From positions 368,842 through 432,841 of the forward strand of contig NZ_ML775960.1 of NCBI RefSeq assembly GCF_009769385.1: 64,000 bases of DNA, given 5' to 3'. The stretch comes from Saccharothrix deserti (GTDB taxonomy: Bacteria; Actinomycetota; Actinomycetes; Mycobacteriales; Pseudonocardiaceae). Numbering within the stretch: position 1 is the first letter of the stretch; every line of letters starts with the position of its first letter. The translations under genes and the position numbers were made by a program. The notes beneath the pieces are model-generated. The model was not told where the DNA came from. It did no database searches and saw only the letters and a list, made by a program, of their open reading frames with translations. Positions 42,331 through 49,952 of this stretch are shown here, piece after piece.

Positions 42331-43122
42331 ATGGCAGACGAGCTGGTCCACTACGAGGTGCGGCGTGGCATCGCGACGATCACGCTGGACTCCCCCCACA
42401 ACCGCAACGCCCTGTCCGCACGGCTGCGCTCCGAGCTGATCGGACACCTGAAGGACGCCACGGCCGACGACGCCGTGCGCGTGATCGTGCTGAGCCACAC
42501 CGGACCGGTGTTCTGCTCGGGCATGGACCTCAAGGAGGCGGGCGGCGCGAGCGCCGACGAGCAGGGGGTCAACGAGTTCCCCGCGATCCTGGAACAGCTG
42601 TGGACCAGCCCGAAGCCGGTCGTCGCACGGCTGGCCGGCCCGGCACGCGCGGGCGGTGTCGGGATGGTCGCGGCGTGCGACATCGCGGTCGCGGTGGACA
42701 CGGCCACGTTCGCGTTCAGCGAGGTCCGCATCGGCGTCGTGCCCGCCGTCATCTCGGTGACCGTGCTGCCCCGCCTGCTGCCGCGCGCCGCGCACGAGCT
42801 GTTCCTGACCGGCGAGACGTTCGCCGCGCCGAAGGCCGTCGCCATCGGCCTGATCAACTCGGCCGTGCCCGCCGACCAGTTGGACGCCGAGGTCACCCGC
42901 TACACCGACATGCTCGCGTTGGGCGCGCCGAACGCGCTCGCCGCCACCAAGCGGATGCTCCAGGAACCCCGGTCGAACGACCTCGGCCAGGTGTTCGCGG
43001 ACATGCTGGCCCTGTCCGCCCGGCACTTCGGCGGTCCCGAGGGCCAGGAGGGCATCGCCGCGTTCGTCGGCAAGCGCAAGCCGTCGTGGGTACCGACGGA
43101 CGACCAGGCGACGAACGGCTAG
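42331..43122 (+). CDS. enoyl-CoA hydratase/isomerase family protein
   Basis: A 263-aa crotonase-fold protein. The oxyanion-hole segments are SGMDLKEAGG and the LAGPARAGGVGMVAACDIAV region, where the usual GG is AGG. FSEVRIGVVPAVISVTVL carries the glutamate position typical of hydratases. It may catalyse hydration in fatty acid or branched acid degradation, but the crotonase fold covers many reactions. The start is ATG 42331, 28 bases from the second MarR operator, so it may be co-regulated with DJ-1/MarR. Its end overlaps the convergent secreted protein by four bases. Confidence 0.9.
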   Translation: MADELVHYEVRRGIATITLDSPHNRNALSARLRSELIGHLKDATADDAVRVIVLSHTGPVFCSGMDLKEAGGASADEQGVNEFPAILEQLWTSPKPVVARLAGPARAGGVGMVAACDIAVAVDTATFAFSEVRIGVVPAVISVTVLPRLLPRAAHELFLTGETFAAPKAVAIGLINSAVPADQLDAEVTRYTDMLALGAPNALAATKRMLQEPRSNDLGQVFADMLALSARHFGGPEGQEGIAAFVGKRKPSWVPTDDQATNG

Positions 43123-43523
43123 AACCAGCCCGTGCACTCGATGCGACGCTCCGCCGAGGCGCACGCCCGCATCAGCCTGCGGTCGTTGCCGAACGCCTCG
43201 GTGTGCGCGCCGTTGCCGGACTCGATCCGGGTGTGGCCGAGGAACCCCTGGTAGTCGGACCCGTCGAGGTTCTTGCGGTCGGTCCAGATCTCCTCGCCGG
43301 GCTTGCCCTCGGACAGGCGTCCCCAGGCGCAGCGGGTGCGGTTGGACGCGCGGAGTTCGACGACCCGGCTGTTCGCCATGACGACCGGGTTGTCCCCGCC
43401 GACCACGTCGAACGGCGTGAACGGCTCCGTGTAGTCGCAGCCCGACTCCTCGGCGCGGGCGGGGACGGCGCAGACCAGCGCGAGCGCCGTGACGGCGACC
43501 AGGCGCAGTACCGGGTGTTTCAT
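43119..43523 (-). CDS. secreted DUF2690-like protein
   Basis: A 134-aa exported protein with a signal peptide (MKHPVLRLVAVTALALVCAV, cleavage after ARA). The mature part has the DUF2690 pattern SRVVELRASNRTRCAWGRL, in which the ELR and CAWGR elements surround a cysteine, plus other cysteines that could form disulfides. The family occurs in actinobacteria as small exported proteins or attached to helix-turn-helix membrane proteins, and its function is unknown. The start is ATG 43523. A gap of 55 bases separates it from the barstar stop on the same strand. Confidence 0.75.
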   Translation of the reverse strand: MKHPVLRLVAVTALALVCAVPARAEESGCDYTEPFTPFDVVGGDNPVVMANSRVVELRASNRTRCAWGRLSEGKPGEEIWTDRKNLDGSDYQGFLGHTRIESGNGAHTEAFGNDRRLMRACASAERRIECTGWF

Positions 43524-43578
43524 GGCTGGACTGTCCCGGTTGTGAGCAATCCTCGCAGCGCGAGCGGGCCGGGATAAC

Positions 43579-43848
43579 TCAGTCGGTGTACACGACGGTG
43601 AGGACGCGGTCGCCCAGTTCGGCGGTGCGGGCTGCCGCGTCGGCCAGCACGGACTCGACGTCGGCGTTCCCGCCCTCCCACTCCAGCACGTGCTCGCCGG
43701 CGGGCAGCCAGGACAGGTCGGTCAGGCAGTCGTACAGGGCGTCCAGGTTGTGCCCGAACCAGTCCGGGAAGCTCAACGCCTCCGCGATGGCCCCGATGGC
43801 GTCCTTCTTGGAGTGCGCGCCCCGGCGCACCACGTGTCGGTAGGTCAT
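43579..43848 (-). CDS. barstar family ribonuclease inhibitor
   Basis: An 89-aa barstar-like protein that would bind and inhibit its partner RNase in the cytoplasm. The signature is KDAIGAIAEALSFPDWFGHN followed by LDALYDCLTDLSW, where the helix and Asp residues plug the barnase active site, and the end LTVVYTD fits the last strand. Its ATG overlaps the stop of the upstream ribonuclease gene by four bases, so toxin and inhibitor are translationally coupled. Confidence 0.92.
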   Translation of the reverse strand: MTYRHVVRRGAHSKKDAIGAIAEALSFPDWFGHNLDALYDCLTDLSWLPAGEHVLEWEGGNADVESVLADAAARTAELGDRVLTVVYTD

Positions 43849-44288
43849 TTGCTCACATCCACGACGACGAACGACTCGTAGTGGTCACCGGTGTAGTACA
43901 CCTCGTCGGACGACCCGGTCACGATCCGCCGGGCGCCGCGGTCGTCGCTGCCGGGCGTCGGCACGGTGTACTCGCGGTAGTAGTCGCCGGGTTTGGCGGG
44001 CAGCCGCTTCTCGCGGTTCTGGAACGTCACGCCGTCGTTGCGCGGGAACGGGAACGGTCCGCCCTTCCCGATCAGCTCCCACGTGGTCTTGACCTGCTCG
44101 GGCAGGCTCGACAGCGCCTTGACCGGCAACCCGGAGTCCGCACCGGGCACCGCCACCGACGCCGCCGAGCCGGACGACGGCGGAGCGGAGGTCGGCGAGG
44201 AGCCGGTGATGTCTTTGGCGAAGTAGCCGACCACGACCAGCGCGATCAGGCCGAGCAGTGCGACGGAGAGCCGCCGAGCGGGAGTCAC
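43845..44288 (-). CDS. barnase-like extracellular ribonuclease (N1/T1 family)
   Basis: A 147-aa ribonuclease with an N-terminal membrane segment (8-24, VALLGLIALVVVGYFA), a Ser/Pro linker to about 50, and a microbial RNase domain. The domain shows barnase landmarks: TFQNREKRLPAKPGDYYREY with the general base glutamate in NRE, the arginine in RRIVTG, and the catalytic histidine in TGDHYESF. The N-terminal segment may be a signal anchor or cleavable signal, so the enzyme is exported or surface-held. The start is GTG 44288. It is paired with a barstar inhibitor, as in a secreted nuclease or interbacterial toxin with immunity. Confidence 0.92.
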   Translation of the reverse strand: MTPARRLSVALLGLIALVVVGYFAKDITGSSPTSAPPSSGSAASVAVPGADSGLPVKALSSLPEQVKTTWELIGKGGPFPFPRNDGVTFQNREKRLPAKPGDYYREYTVPTPGSDDRGARRIVTGSSDEVYYTGDHYESFVVVDVSK

Positions 44289-44299
44289 GGTTCCAGAGC

Positions 44300-44536
44300 C
44301 TACGAAGGACGGGCCGCGTCCACCTTCTCGGGCTTCGACTCGTCACCGGCGGGCGGGACCTTGGGCACCGGGTTGAACCTGGTCGAGGCGTTGTCCACGA
44401 CCCGGTCGATCAGCCGCGCCACACCCAGGCTCAACGGCAGCAGCACGCCCATGAGCAGCGCGAACTGGAACGGGAACGCCAGCTGCGCCAGCCACAGCTC
44501 GACCCCGTCCCACCACTGCTCGAAAGCGTCCACCAC
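44300..44536 (-). CDS. small membrane protein of unknown function
   Basis: A 78-aa protein with one hydrophobic hairpin region (about 16-38, AFPFQFALLMGVLLPLSLGV) between an aromatic N-terminus (DAFEQWWDGVELWL) and a charged proline-containing tail. GTG 44536 or 44533 are both possible starts. It lies 11 bases upstream of the ribonuclease gene on the same strand, so it is probably co-transcribed with the RNase/barstar pair. Whether it helps export or anchoring is unknown. Confidence 0.6.
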   Translation of the reverse strand: MVDAFEQWWDGVELWLAQLAFPFQFALLMGVLLPLSLGVARLIDRVVDNASTRFNPVPKVPPAGDESKPEKVDAARPS

Positions 44537-44604
44537 GCCACCGAGCCTAGCCTCGTGACGCGCTTCACCGCACACGGAGTACTACCTCTGGTTAAGTTGC
44601 CCGC

Positions 44605-45573
44605 ATGTTCGCCGTCTACGCAGCCGAGCCGAGCCCGCAAGACCCGATCGCCGCCCTGCGCGTGGGCGAACGACCGGATCCCGAAGTTCCGCAGGGCTGG
44701 GTGAAGGTGGCCGTGAAAGCGGCGAGCCTGAACATGCACGACCTGTGGACGCTGCGCGGCGTGGGGATCAAGCCGGACAAGTTCCCGATGATCCTGGGCT
44801 GCGACGGCGCGGGCGTGCTGGAGGACGGCACCGAAGTCGTGCTGCACTCCGTGATCGGCGACCCGGACTGGTCCGGTGACGAGACGCTGGACCCCGGCCG
44901 CACGCTGCTCACCGAGAAGCACCAGGGCACGTTCGCCGACCACGTCGTCGTCCCGGCGCGCAACGTGCTGCCCAAGCCGACGGGGTTGAGCTTCGCCGAG
45001 GCGGCGTGCATGGGGACGGCGTGGCTGACCGCGTACCGGATGCTGTTCGTGAAGTCGGGTCTGCGGCCGGGTCAGACGATGCTCGTGCAGGGCGCGTCCG
45101 GTGGCGTGTCGACGGCGTTGGTGCAGTTGGGCCGCGCGGCGGGTTTCCGGGTGTGGGTGACCGGCCGCACGGAGGAGAAGCGCGCGTTGGCCGAGAGCCT
45201 GGGCGCGCACCAGGTGTTCGAATCGGGCGCACGCCTGCCGGAACGCGTGGACGCGGTGTTCGAGACGGTCGGCAAGGCCACCTGGTCGCACTCGATGAAA
45301 TCGCTCAAGCCGGGCGGGATCGTGGTGATCTCCGGCGCGACGAGCGGTGACGCGACGGCGGCCGAGTTGCAGCGGCTGTTCTTCCTCCAGCTGCGGGTGG
45401 TCGGCTCGACCATGGGCACGCGGGAGGAGCTGGGCGACCTGCTGGCGTTCTGCGAGCTGAACGGCCTGCGCCCGCAGATCGGCGCGGAGCTGCCGTTCGA
45501 GCGGGCCGAGGAGGGCCTGCGCGCCATGCTCGACGGCGAGACGGCGGGCAAGATCGTTCTCGCGAGGAATTGA
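44605..45573 (+). CDS. zinc-type alcohol dehydrogenase-like / quinone oxidoreductase (MDR family)
   Basis: A 322-aa medium-chain dehydrogenase/reductase. The GroES-like N-terminal domain shows VKAASLNMHDLWTLRG and ILGCDGAGVLE. The Rossmann domain has the nucleotide motif VQGASGGVSTALVQLGRAAG and EKRALAESLGAHQVF. Structural zinc cysteines are absent, so it is of the zinc-free quinone oxidoreductase-like group and most likely NADPH-dependent. The substrate is unknown. It is divergent from the small membrane protein, 68 bases apart. Confidence 0.9.
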   Translation: MFAVYAAEPSPQDPIAALRVGERPDPEVPQGWVKVAVKAASLNMHDLWTLRGVGIKPDKFPMILGCDGAGVLEDGTEVVLHSVIGDPDWSGDETLDPGRTLLTEKHQGTFADHVVVPARNVLPKPTGLSFAEAACMGTAWLTAYRMLFVKSGLRPGQTMLVQGASGGVSTALVQLGRAAGFRVWVTGRTEEKRALAESLGAHQVFESGARLPERVDAVFETVGKATWSHSMKSLKPGGIVVISGATSGDATAAELQRLFFLQLRVVGSTMGTREELGDLLAFCELNGLRPQIGAELPFERAEEGLRAMLDGETAGKIVLARN

Positions 45574-45641
45574 GACGCTCGGCTGAACCACCCTGCAGCA
45601 ACTCAATCGTCCATCCGAACAAAAAGCGCTTCCCCCAGTGG

Positions 45642-45665
45642 TGTCATCGGACAAACCCGATAACA
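45642..45665. promoter_or_regulatory. imperfect dyad upstream of the APC permease
   Basis: TGTCATCGG and CCGATAACA form an inverted repeat with one mismatch around ACAAAC, ending 49 bases ahead of the permease start. TTGACC (45667-45672), a possible -35, follows immediately. It may be the operator of a GntR- or Lrp-like regulator not encoded next to it. Confidence 0.4.
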
Positions 45666-45714
45666 GTTGACCGGCGTACGGTTCGCCGCAACCAACACCG
45701 AGGGAGCTGGGCGA

Positions 45715-47172
45715 ATGACGGTGCAGGAAGGATTCGGCCGAGGCAGCGGGGTGTTCCGCCGCAAGCCGATCGAGCAGATCAGTGACGAGAAAACGGCTCT
45801 GACGCGCACTTTGGGCCTGTGGCAGCTCACCGCCATCGGCATCGGCGGCATCATCGGCGCGGGCATCTTCTCCCTGGCGGGCGCGGTGGCCAACAAGACC
45901 GCCGGCCCCGCCGTGCTCATCTCGTTCCTCGTCGCGGGCATCGCCAGCGCCGCCGCGGCGTTCTCCTACGCGGAGTTCGCGGGCCTGATCCCCAAGGCGG
46001 GCTCCGCCTACACCTACGGCTACGCCGTGCTCGGCGAGATCGTCGGCTGGTTCATCGGCTGGGACCTGCTGCTGGAGTACACCGCGATCGTGGCGGTGGT
46101 GGCGATCGGCATCAGCGGCTACTTCAACGAGTTGCTGAACCTGCTCGGCCTCGACCTGCCGGTGTGGATGCTCGGCGCGCCCGGCACGGAGGGCGGTGAC
46201 GTCGCGGCGGGCAGCTACAAGGTCAACCTGTTCGCCGTGCTGCTGTGCCTGCTCATCGCGTTCGTGCTCAACATGGGCATGAAGAACGCGGCCCGGTTCG
46301 AGACGACCCTGGTGTACCTGAAGGTCGCCGTGGTGCTGCTGGTGATCGTGGTCGGCGCGTTCCACATCAACACCGGCAACTACAACCCGTTCTTCCCGTT
46401 CGGACTGTCCGGTGCGCTGACCGGTGCGGCCACGGTGTTCTTCGCGGTGTTCGGCTACGACGCGATGAGCACGGCCGCCGAGGAGTCCAAGGACTCCCAG
46501 AAGCACATGCCGAAGGCGATCATCTACTCGCTGGCCATCTCGATGGTGCTGTACGTGCTGGCCTGCCTCGTGCTGACCGGCATGGTCAACTACACCGACG
46601 TCGACGCGGAGAGCGCGTTCGCCTCGGCGTTCGCGGACGTCGGCCTGCCCGCGTTGGGCATCATCATCTCCGTCGGCGCGGTGCTCGGCATCACGACCGT
46701 GCTGTTCACGTTCCTCATGGGCGCGACCCGGGTCGGCTACTCGATGTCGCGTGACGGCCTGCTGCCGAAGTGGTTCGCCAAGGCGCACCCGGTCAAGCAC
46801 GTGCCGACGCGGATCACGTGGGTGCTCGGCATCGCGTCCGCCGTCATCGCCGGTTTCCTGCCGATCGCCGAGGCCGCCGAGCTGACCAACATCGGCATCC
46901 TGCTGGCGTTCGTGGTCGTCTGCATCGCGGTGATCGTGCTGCGGTACAAGCAGCCCGACCTGCCGCGCACGTTCAAGACGCCGGGTATGCCGGTCGTGCC
47001 GATCGTCGGCGTGGTGTTCTCGCTCTGGCTGATCACGTTCCTGGCGCCGGAGACGTGGCTCCGCTTCGCCGTCTGGTTCGGCATCGGCCTGGTCGTCTAC
47101 TTCGCCTACAGCAGGCGGAGGTCCGTGCTCAACAACCCGGCGCGCAGCTCATCGGCCGACGTCGAGGACTGA
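45715..47172 (+). CDS. APC superfamily amino acid permease (cationic amino acid transporter type)
   Basis: A 485-aa secondary transporter with about 12 membrane helices. The cytoplasmic N-terminus RKPIEQISDEKTALTRTLG leads into the first helix with the unwound IGIGGIIGAGIFSLAG motif that binds substrate in the APC family. FFAVFGYDAMSTAAEESKDS, MPKAIIYSLAISMVLYVL and MGATRVGYSMSRDGLLPKW follow. These features point to the YfnA/CAT-type subgroup. ATG 45715 has AGGGAG upstream. The frame is open for 16 further codons without protein character. It converges with the DUF885 gene, overlapping it by 24 bases. Confidence 0.92.
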   Translation: MTVQEGFGRGSGVFRRKPIEQISDEKTALTRTLGLWQLTAIGIGGIIGAGIFSLAGAVANKTAGPAVLISFLVAGIASAAAAFSYAEFAGLIPKAGSAYTYGYAVLGEIVGWFIGWDLLLEYTAIVAVVAIGISGYFNELLNLLGLDLPVWMLGAPGTEGGDVAAGSYKVNLFAVLLCLLIAFVLNMGMKNAARFETTLVYLKVAVVLLVIVVGAFHINTGNYNPFFPFGLSGALTGAATVFFAVFGYDAMSTAAEESKDSQKHMPKAIIYSLAISMVLYVLACLVLTGMVNYTDVDAESAFASAFADVGLPALGIIISVGAVLGITTVLFTFLMGATRVGYSMSRDGLLPKWFAKAHPVKHVPTRITWVLGIASAVIAGFLPIAEAAELTNIGILLAFVVVCIAVIVLRYKQPDLPRTFKTPGMPVVPIVGVVFSLWLITFLAPETWLRFAVWFGIGLVVYFAYSRRRSVLNNPARSSSADVED

Positions 47173-48786
47173 GTCGCACCAGTCGTCGACCACGTCGGCG
47201 AGCACGGCCATCGGCAGCGGTCCGCCGCACAGCACGAGGTCGTGGAAGGCCTTGATGTCGAAGCGGTCGCCCAGCCTCCGCTCGACCTCACCGCGCAGGC
47301 GCTGGATCTCCAGCCGCCCCACCATGTAGGACAGCGCCTGCGCGGGGACCTCGATGTACCGGTCGACCTCGGCGAAGATGTCGACGTCCGGCATGACCGC
47401 GTTGGCGCGCAAGTAGTCGACAGCCTGCTGCCTGGTCCAGCGCAACGCGTGCAGACCGGTGTCGACCACCAGGCGCGCGGCGCGCAGCGAGTCGCCCGCG
47501 AGCATGCCGAGCCGCGCCACGTCGTCGCTGTACAGGCCCATCTCGTCGGCCAACCGCTCGGTGTAGAGCGCCCACCCCTCCAGGTAGGCCTCGATGGACG
47601 CGAACCGGCGCAGCAGCGGCAGGTCGTCGAGCTGTTGGGCGAACGCGGTCTGGAAGTGGTGCCCCGGCACGCCCTCGTGGAACGCGGTGGACTCGGCGCT
47701 GAACCGCTCGCGCAGCTCGGCCTGGTGGGTGTTGACGAAGTAGGTGCCGGGACGGGAGCCGTCCAGCGCCGGGTCCATGTAGTAGGCCAGCGGCGCGTTC
47801 GGGGCCTCCGACTCCGGCACCGCCTCGACCGCGCACCTCGCCTCCGGGACGGTGCCGAACCAGTCGCCCGCGACCTGTTCGGCACGGGCGATGGAATCCT
47901 TGGCCAGCACCACCATGTCGTCGGCGTTCGCCCAGCGCAGTGCCGGGTCGGCGAGCAGCCGGGCGCGCACGCCGGCGGCCGTGGTCGGGCCGAACACTCG
48001 CCCGCCGATCTCCTCGTACTCCCGGTCCAGTTCCTCGATGAGGTTCAAGCCGATCCGGTGCAGCTCCTCGGGTGTGTGGCCGGTCGTCGTGCACACGCGG
48101 ACCAGGTCCGCGTAGATCAGGTCGCCGTCGGGCAGCCAGCACAGGCCCGGCTGGTCGTCACCGCGACCCCGGCCGACCATCTCGGTGCGCAGGAAATCGC
48201 GGTAGCGGGCGAAGGCGGGGTGCACGGTCTCGTTCAGCAGCTGAGCGCAGACGTTGGCGAACGGGGTGTCCCGCAGCGGCGTGCACAGCGGGTCGTCGTT
48301 CTCGGCCAGGTAGCGGTCGATCCGGGCGATCGCGGCTTCCACCAGGTGTCTCAGCGGTCGGCGGGCGGAGTCGCGCTGCCGTCCGGTGAGGACATCCAGG
48401 TAGTCGGGTAACGACGCCAGCCGGGTCAGGTAGGCCCGGCACGCCCGGTCGTCGCCGGGGCGGACCAGCGGCAGCGCGCCGAGCAGCGTGACCACCGGTC
48501 CGGCCAGCCCGTCGGAGTGGGTGTGCTCGACCAGGTTCGCGTCGAGGTGGCGCACCAGGCTCCACGCCTCGTGCGCGACCACCGCCCGCGTCACCGGGTC
48601 GTCGTCCCCGCTGTCCGCACGCCGCGCTATGTCCTCGGCACGGGCGCGCAACGCGCGTCCACCGTCGGTGCTCACGTCCGGCAGCCGGTCGTCCCAGCCG
48701 GGGATGCCGCGCAGGGTCGCCGTGACGGGATCGGCGTCCAGCACCAGGGTCAACAACTCGTCGGCGAGCTCACGCGCGGTGGTCAC
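47149..48786 (-). CDS. DUF885 family metallopeptidase-like protein
   Basis: A 545-aa soluble protein of the DUF885 family, predicted zinc peptidases. The metal motif is HEGVPGHHFQ (about residue 370), with ESTAF just before it and IEAYLEGWALYTERLADEMG after it supplying the third ligand. There is no signal peptide, so it is probably cytoplasmic. The start is GTG 48786; the reading frame continues far upstream through the reverse of the neighbouring gene, which is not real coding. It ends within the convergent permease gene. Confidence 0.86.
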   Translation of the reverse strand: MTTARELADELLTLVLDADPVTATLRGIPGWDDRLPDVSTDGGRALRARAEDIARRADSGDDDPVTRAVVAHEAWSLVRHLDANLVEHTHSDGLAGPVVTLLGALPLVRPGDDRACRAYLTRLASLPDYLDVLTGRQRDSARRPLRHLVEAAIARIDRYLAENDDPLCTPLRDTPFANVCAQLLNETVHPAFARYRDFLRTEMVGRGRGDDQPGLCWLPDGDLIYADLVRVCTTTGHTPEELHRIGLNLIEELDREYEEIGGRVFGPTTAAGVRARLLADPALRWANADDMVVLAKDSIARAEQVAGDWFGTVPEARCAVEAVPESEAPNAPLAYYMDPALDGSRPGTYFVNTHQAELRERFSAESTAFHEGVPGHHFQTAFAQQLDDLPLLRRFASIEAYLEGWALYTERLADEMGLYSDDVARLGMLAGDSLRAARLVVDTGLHALRWTRQQAVDYLRANAVMPDVDIFAEVDRYIEVPAQALSYMVGRLEIQRLRGEVERRLGDRFDIKAFHDLVLCGGPLPMAVLADVVDDWCDSVLDVGR

Positions 48787-48803
48787 GGAGCCATTCTGTG
48801 GCA

Positions 48804-49841
48804 CTACTCCGGCGGAATGCGCGTGATCGCGACGGAAAGGGCTTGGCGCGCCTCGGAAAGCAGCCTGGCCACGATCTCGGCGGCCGGGGCCGGTCGGACC
48901 AGCGCGTAGGTCTGCCCGGCCCACAACGACATCAGCTCCGGGTCGCCGGTCGCGCGCACAGGTTTGGTCAGGTGGTGCACCTCCGGGTACGCGGCGGGCG
49001 CCTGCTCCTGGTTCTCGACCAGGAACCGGTTCACCAGGCCGCGCGCCGGACGTCCGCTGAACGCCCTGGTCAACGCGGTGCGGCGGGTGCCTTCGGCGAG
49101 GGCTTGGCGGTGCGCGGCGGACGTGCCCGCCTCCGGTGTGGGCAGGAACGCGGTGCCGAGCTGCGCCGCGACCGCCCCCGCGGTGATGACGGCGGCGACG
49201 TCCGCGCCGTGCACCAGACCGCCGGCGGCGATCAGCGGCAGGTCCACCCGGGCGCGGACCAGGCGGATCGCGGCCAGTACGCCGAACAGCTCGCCACCAC
49301 CGGGCGAGACGCCGTCGTCGGCGAACGTGCCGCGGTGCCCGCCCGCGTCGCTGCCCTGCACGCACAGCGCGTCGGCGCCGACCTGGGCCGCCTGCGCGGC
49401 TTCCTGCGGTGTCGTGACCGTGACGACGACCGTGGAGCCGGCCGCGTGCAGGCGGTGCACGTCCTGCGGATCGGGCAGCCCGAAGGTGAAGGAGACGACC
49501 GGGACGCGCATCGCCATGACCAGTTCCAGCTTGGCCGCGTAGGAGTCGTCGTCCCACCGCGGTTCGCCCGGCTCGGTCGGCGACTGCGCCCTGATCCGGT
49601 CGCGGTAGCGGGAGAGGTCGGCCGTGGAACGGGGACCCGGCACGAAGAGGTTGACGCCGAACGGCCGGTCGGTGAGCGCCGTCGTGGCGGTGATCTGGTC
49701 GGCGACCGCCTCGACGGAGAGGTAGCCGGCGGCCAGGAATCCGAGGCCGCCGGCCCGGCCGACCTCGGCCACGAGTTCGGGTGTGGACGCCCCACCGGCC
49801 ATCGGCGCGGCGATGACGGGCACTTCGAGTCGGTCGAGCAT
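48804..49841 (-). CDS. nitronate monooxygenase family (NPD/2-nitropropane dioxygenase-like) flavoprotein
   Basis: A 345-aa FMN-dependent TIM-barrel protein. It opens VPVIAAPMAGGASTPELVAE, has LGFLAAGYLSVEAV, FGVNLFVPGP, CVQGSDAGGHRGTF (phosphate and catalytic region, His in GGHRG) and PLIAAGGLVHGADVAAVI, followed by GTAFLPTPEAG. Nitronate monooxygenases detoxify propionate-3-nitronate, but many relatives are uncharacterised flavin oxidoreductases. The start is ATG 49841, and the gene is 17 bases upstream of the DUF885 gene on the same strand. Confidence 0.9.
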   Translation of the reverse strand: MLDRLEVPVIAAPMAGGASTPELVAEVGRAGGLGFLAAGYLSVEAVADQITATTALTDRPFGVNLFVPGPRSTADLSRYRDRIRAQSPTEPGEPRWDDDSYAAKLELVMAMRVPVVSFTFGLPDPQDVHRLHAAGSTVVVTVTTPQEAAQAAQVGADALCVQGSDAGGHRGTFADDGVSPGGGELFGVLAAIRLVRARVDLPLIAAGGLVHGADVAAVITAGAVAAQLGTAFLPTPEAGTSAAHRQALAEGTRRTALTRAFSGRPARGLVNRFLVENQEQAPAAYPEVHHLTKPVRATGDPELMSLWAGQTYALVRPAPAAEIVARLLSEARQALSVAITRIPPE

Positions 49842-49952
49842 GACCGAGCCTAACCCGCGACACCGCCGAACAGCTCAGACCGACCCGCCGATCACGCGCC
49901 CGCCCGGCGGGACAGCCGGCAACTCCGGCGGCACCCGCACCGTTGCACAGAT

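Noticed and set aside
44431-46800. A 789-codon open frame on the - strand
   Set aside because: It is antisense to the MDR dehydrogenase and the APC permease; only its last codons coincide with the small membrane protein.
47149-49863. Reading the DUF885 gene as a 904-aa protein
   Set aside because: The extra N-terminal part is the wrong frame of the nitronate monooxygenase gene. GTG 48786 matches the family length.
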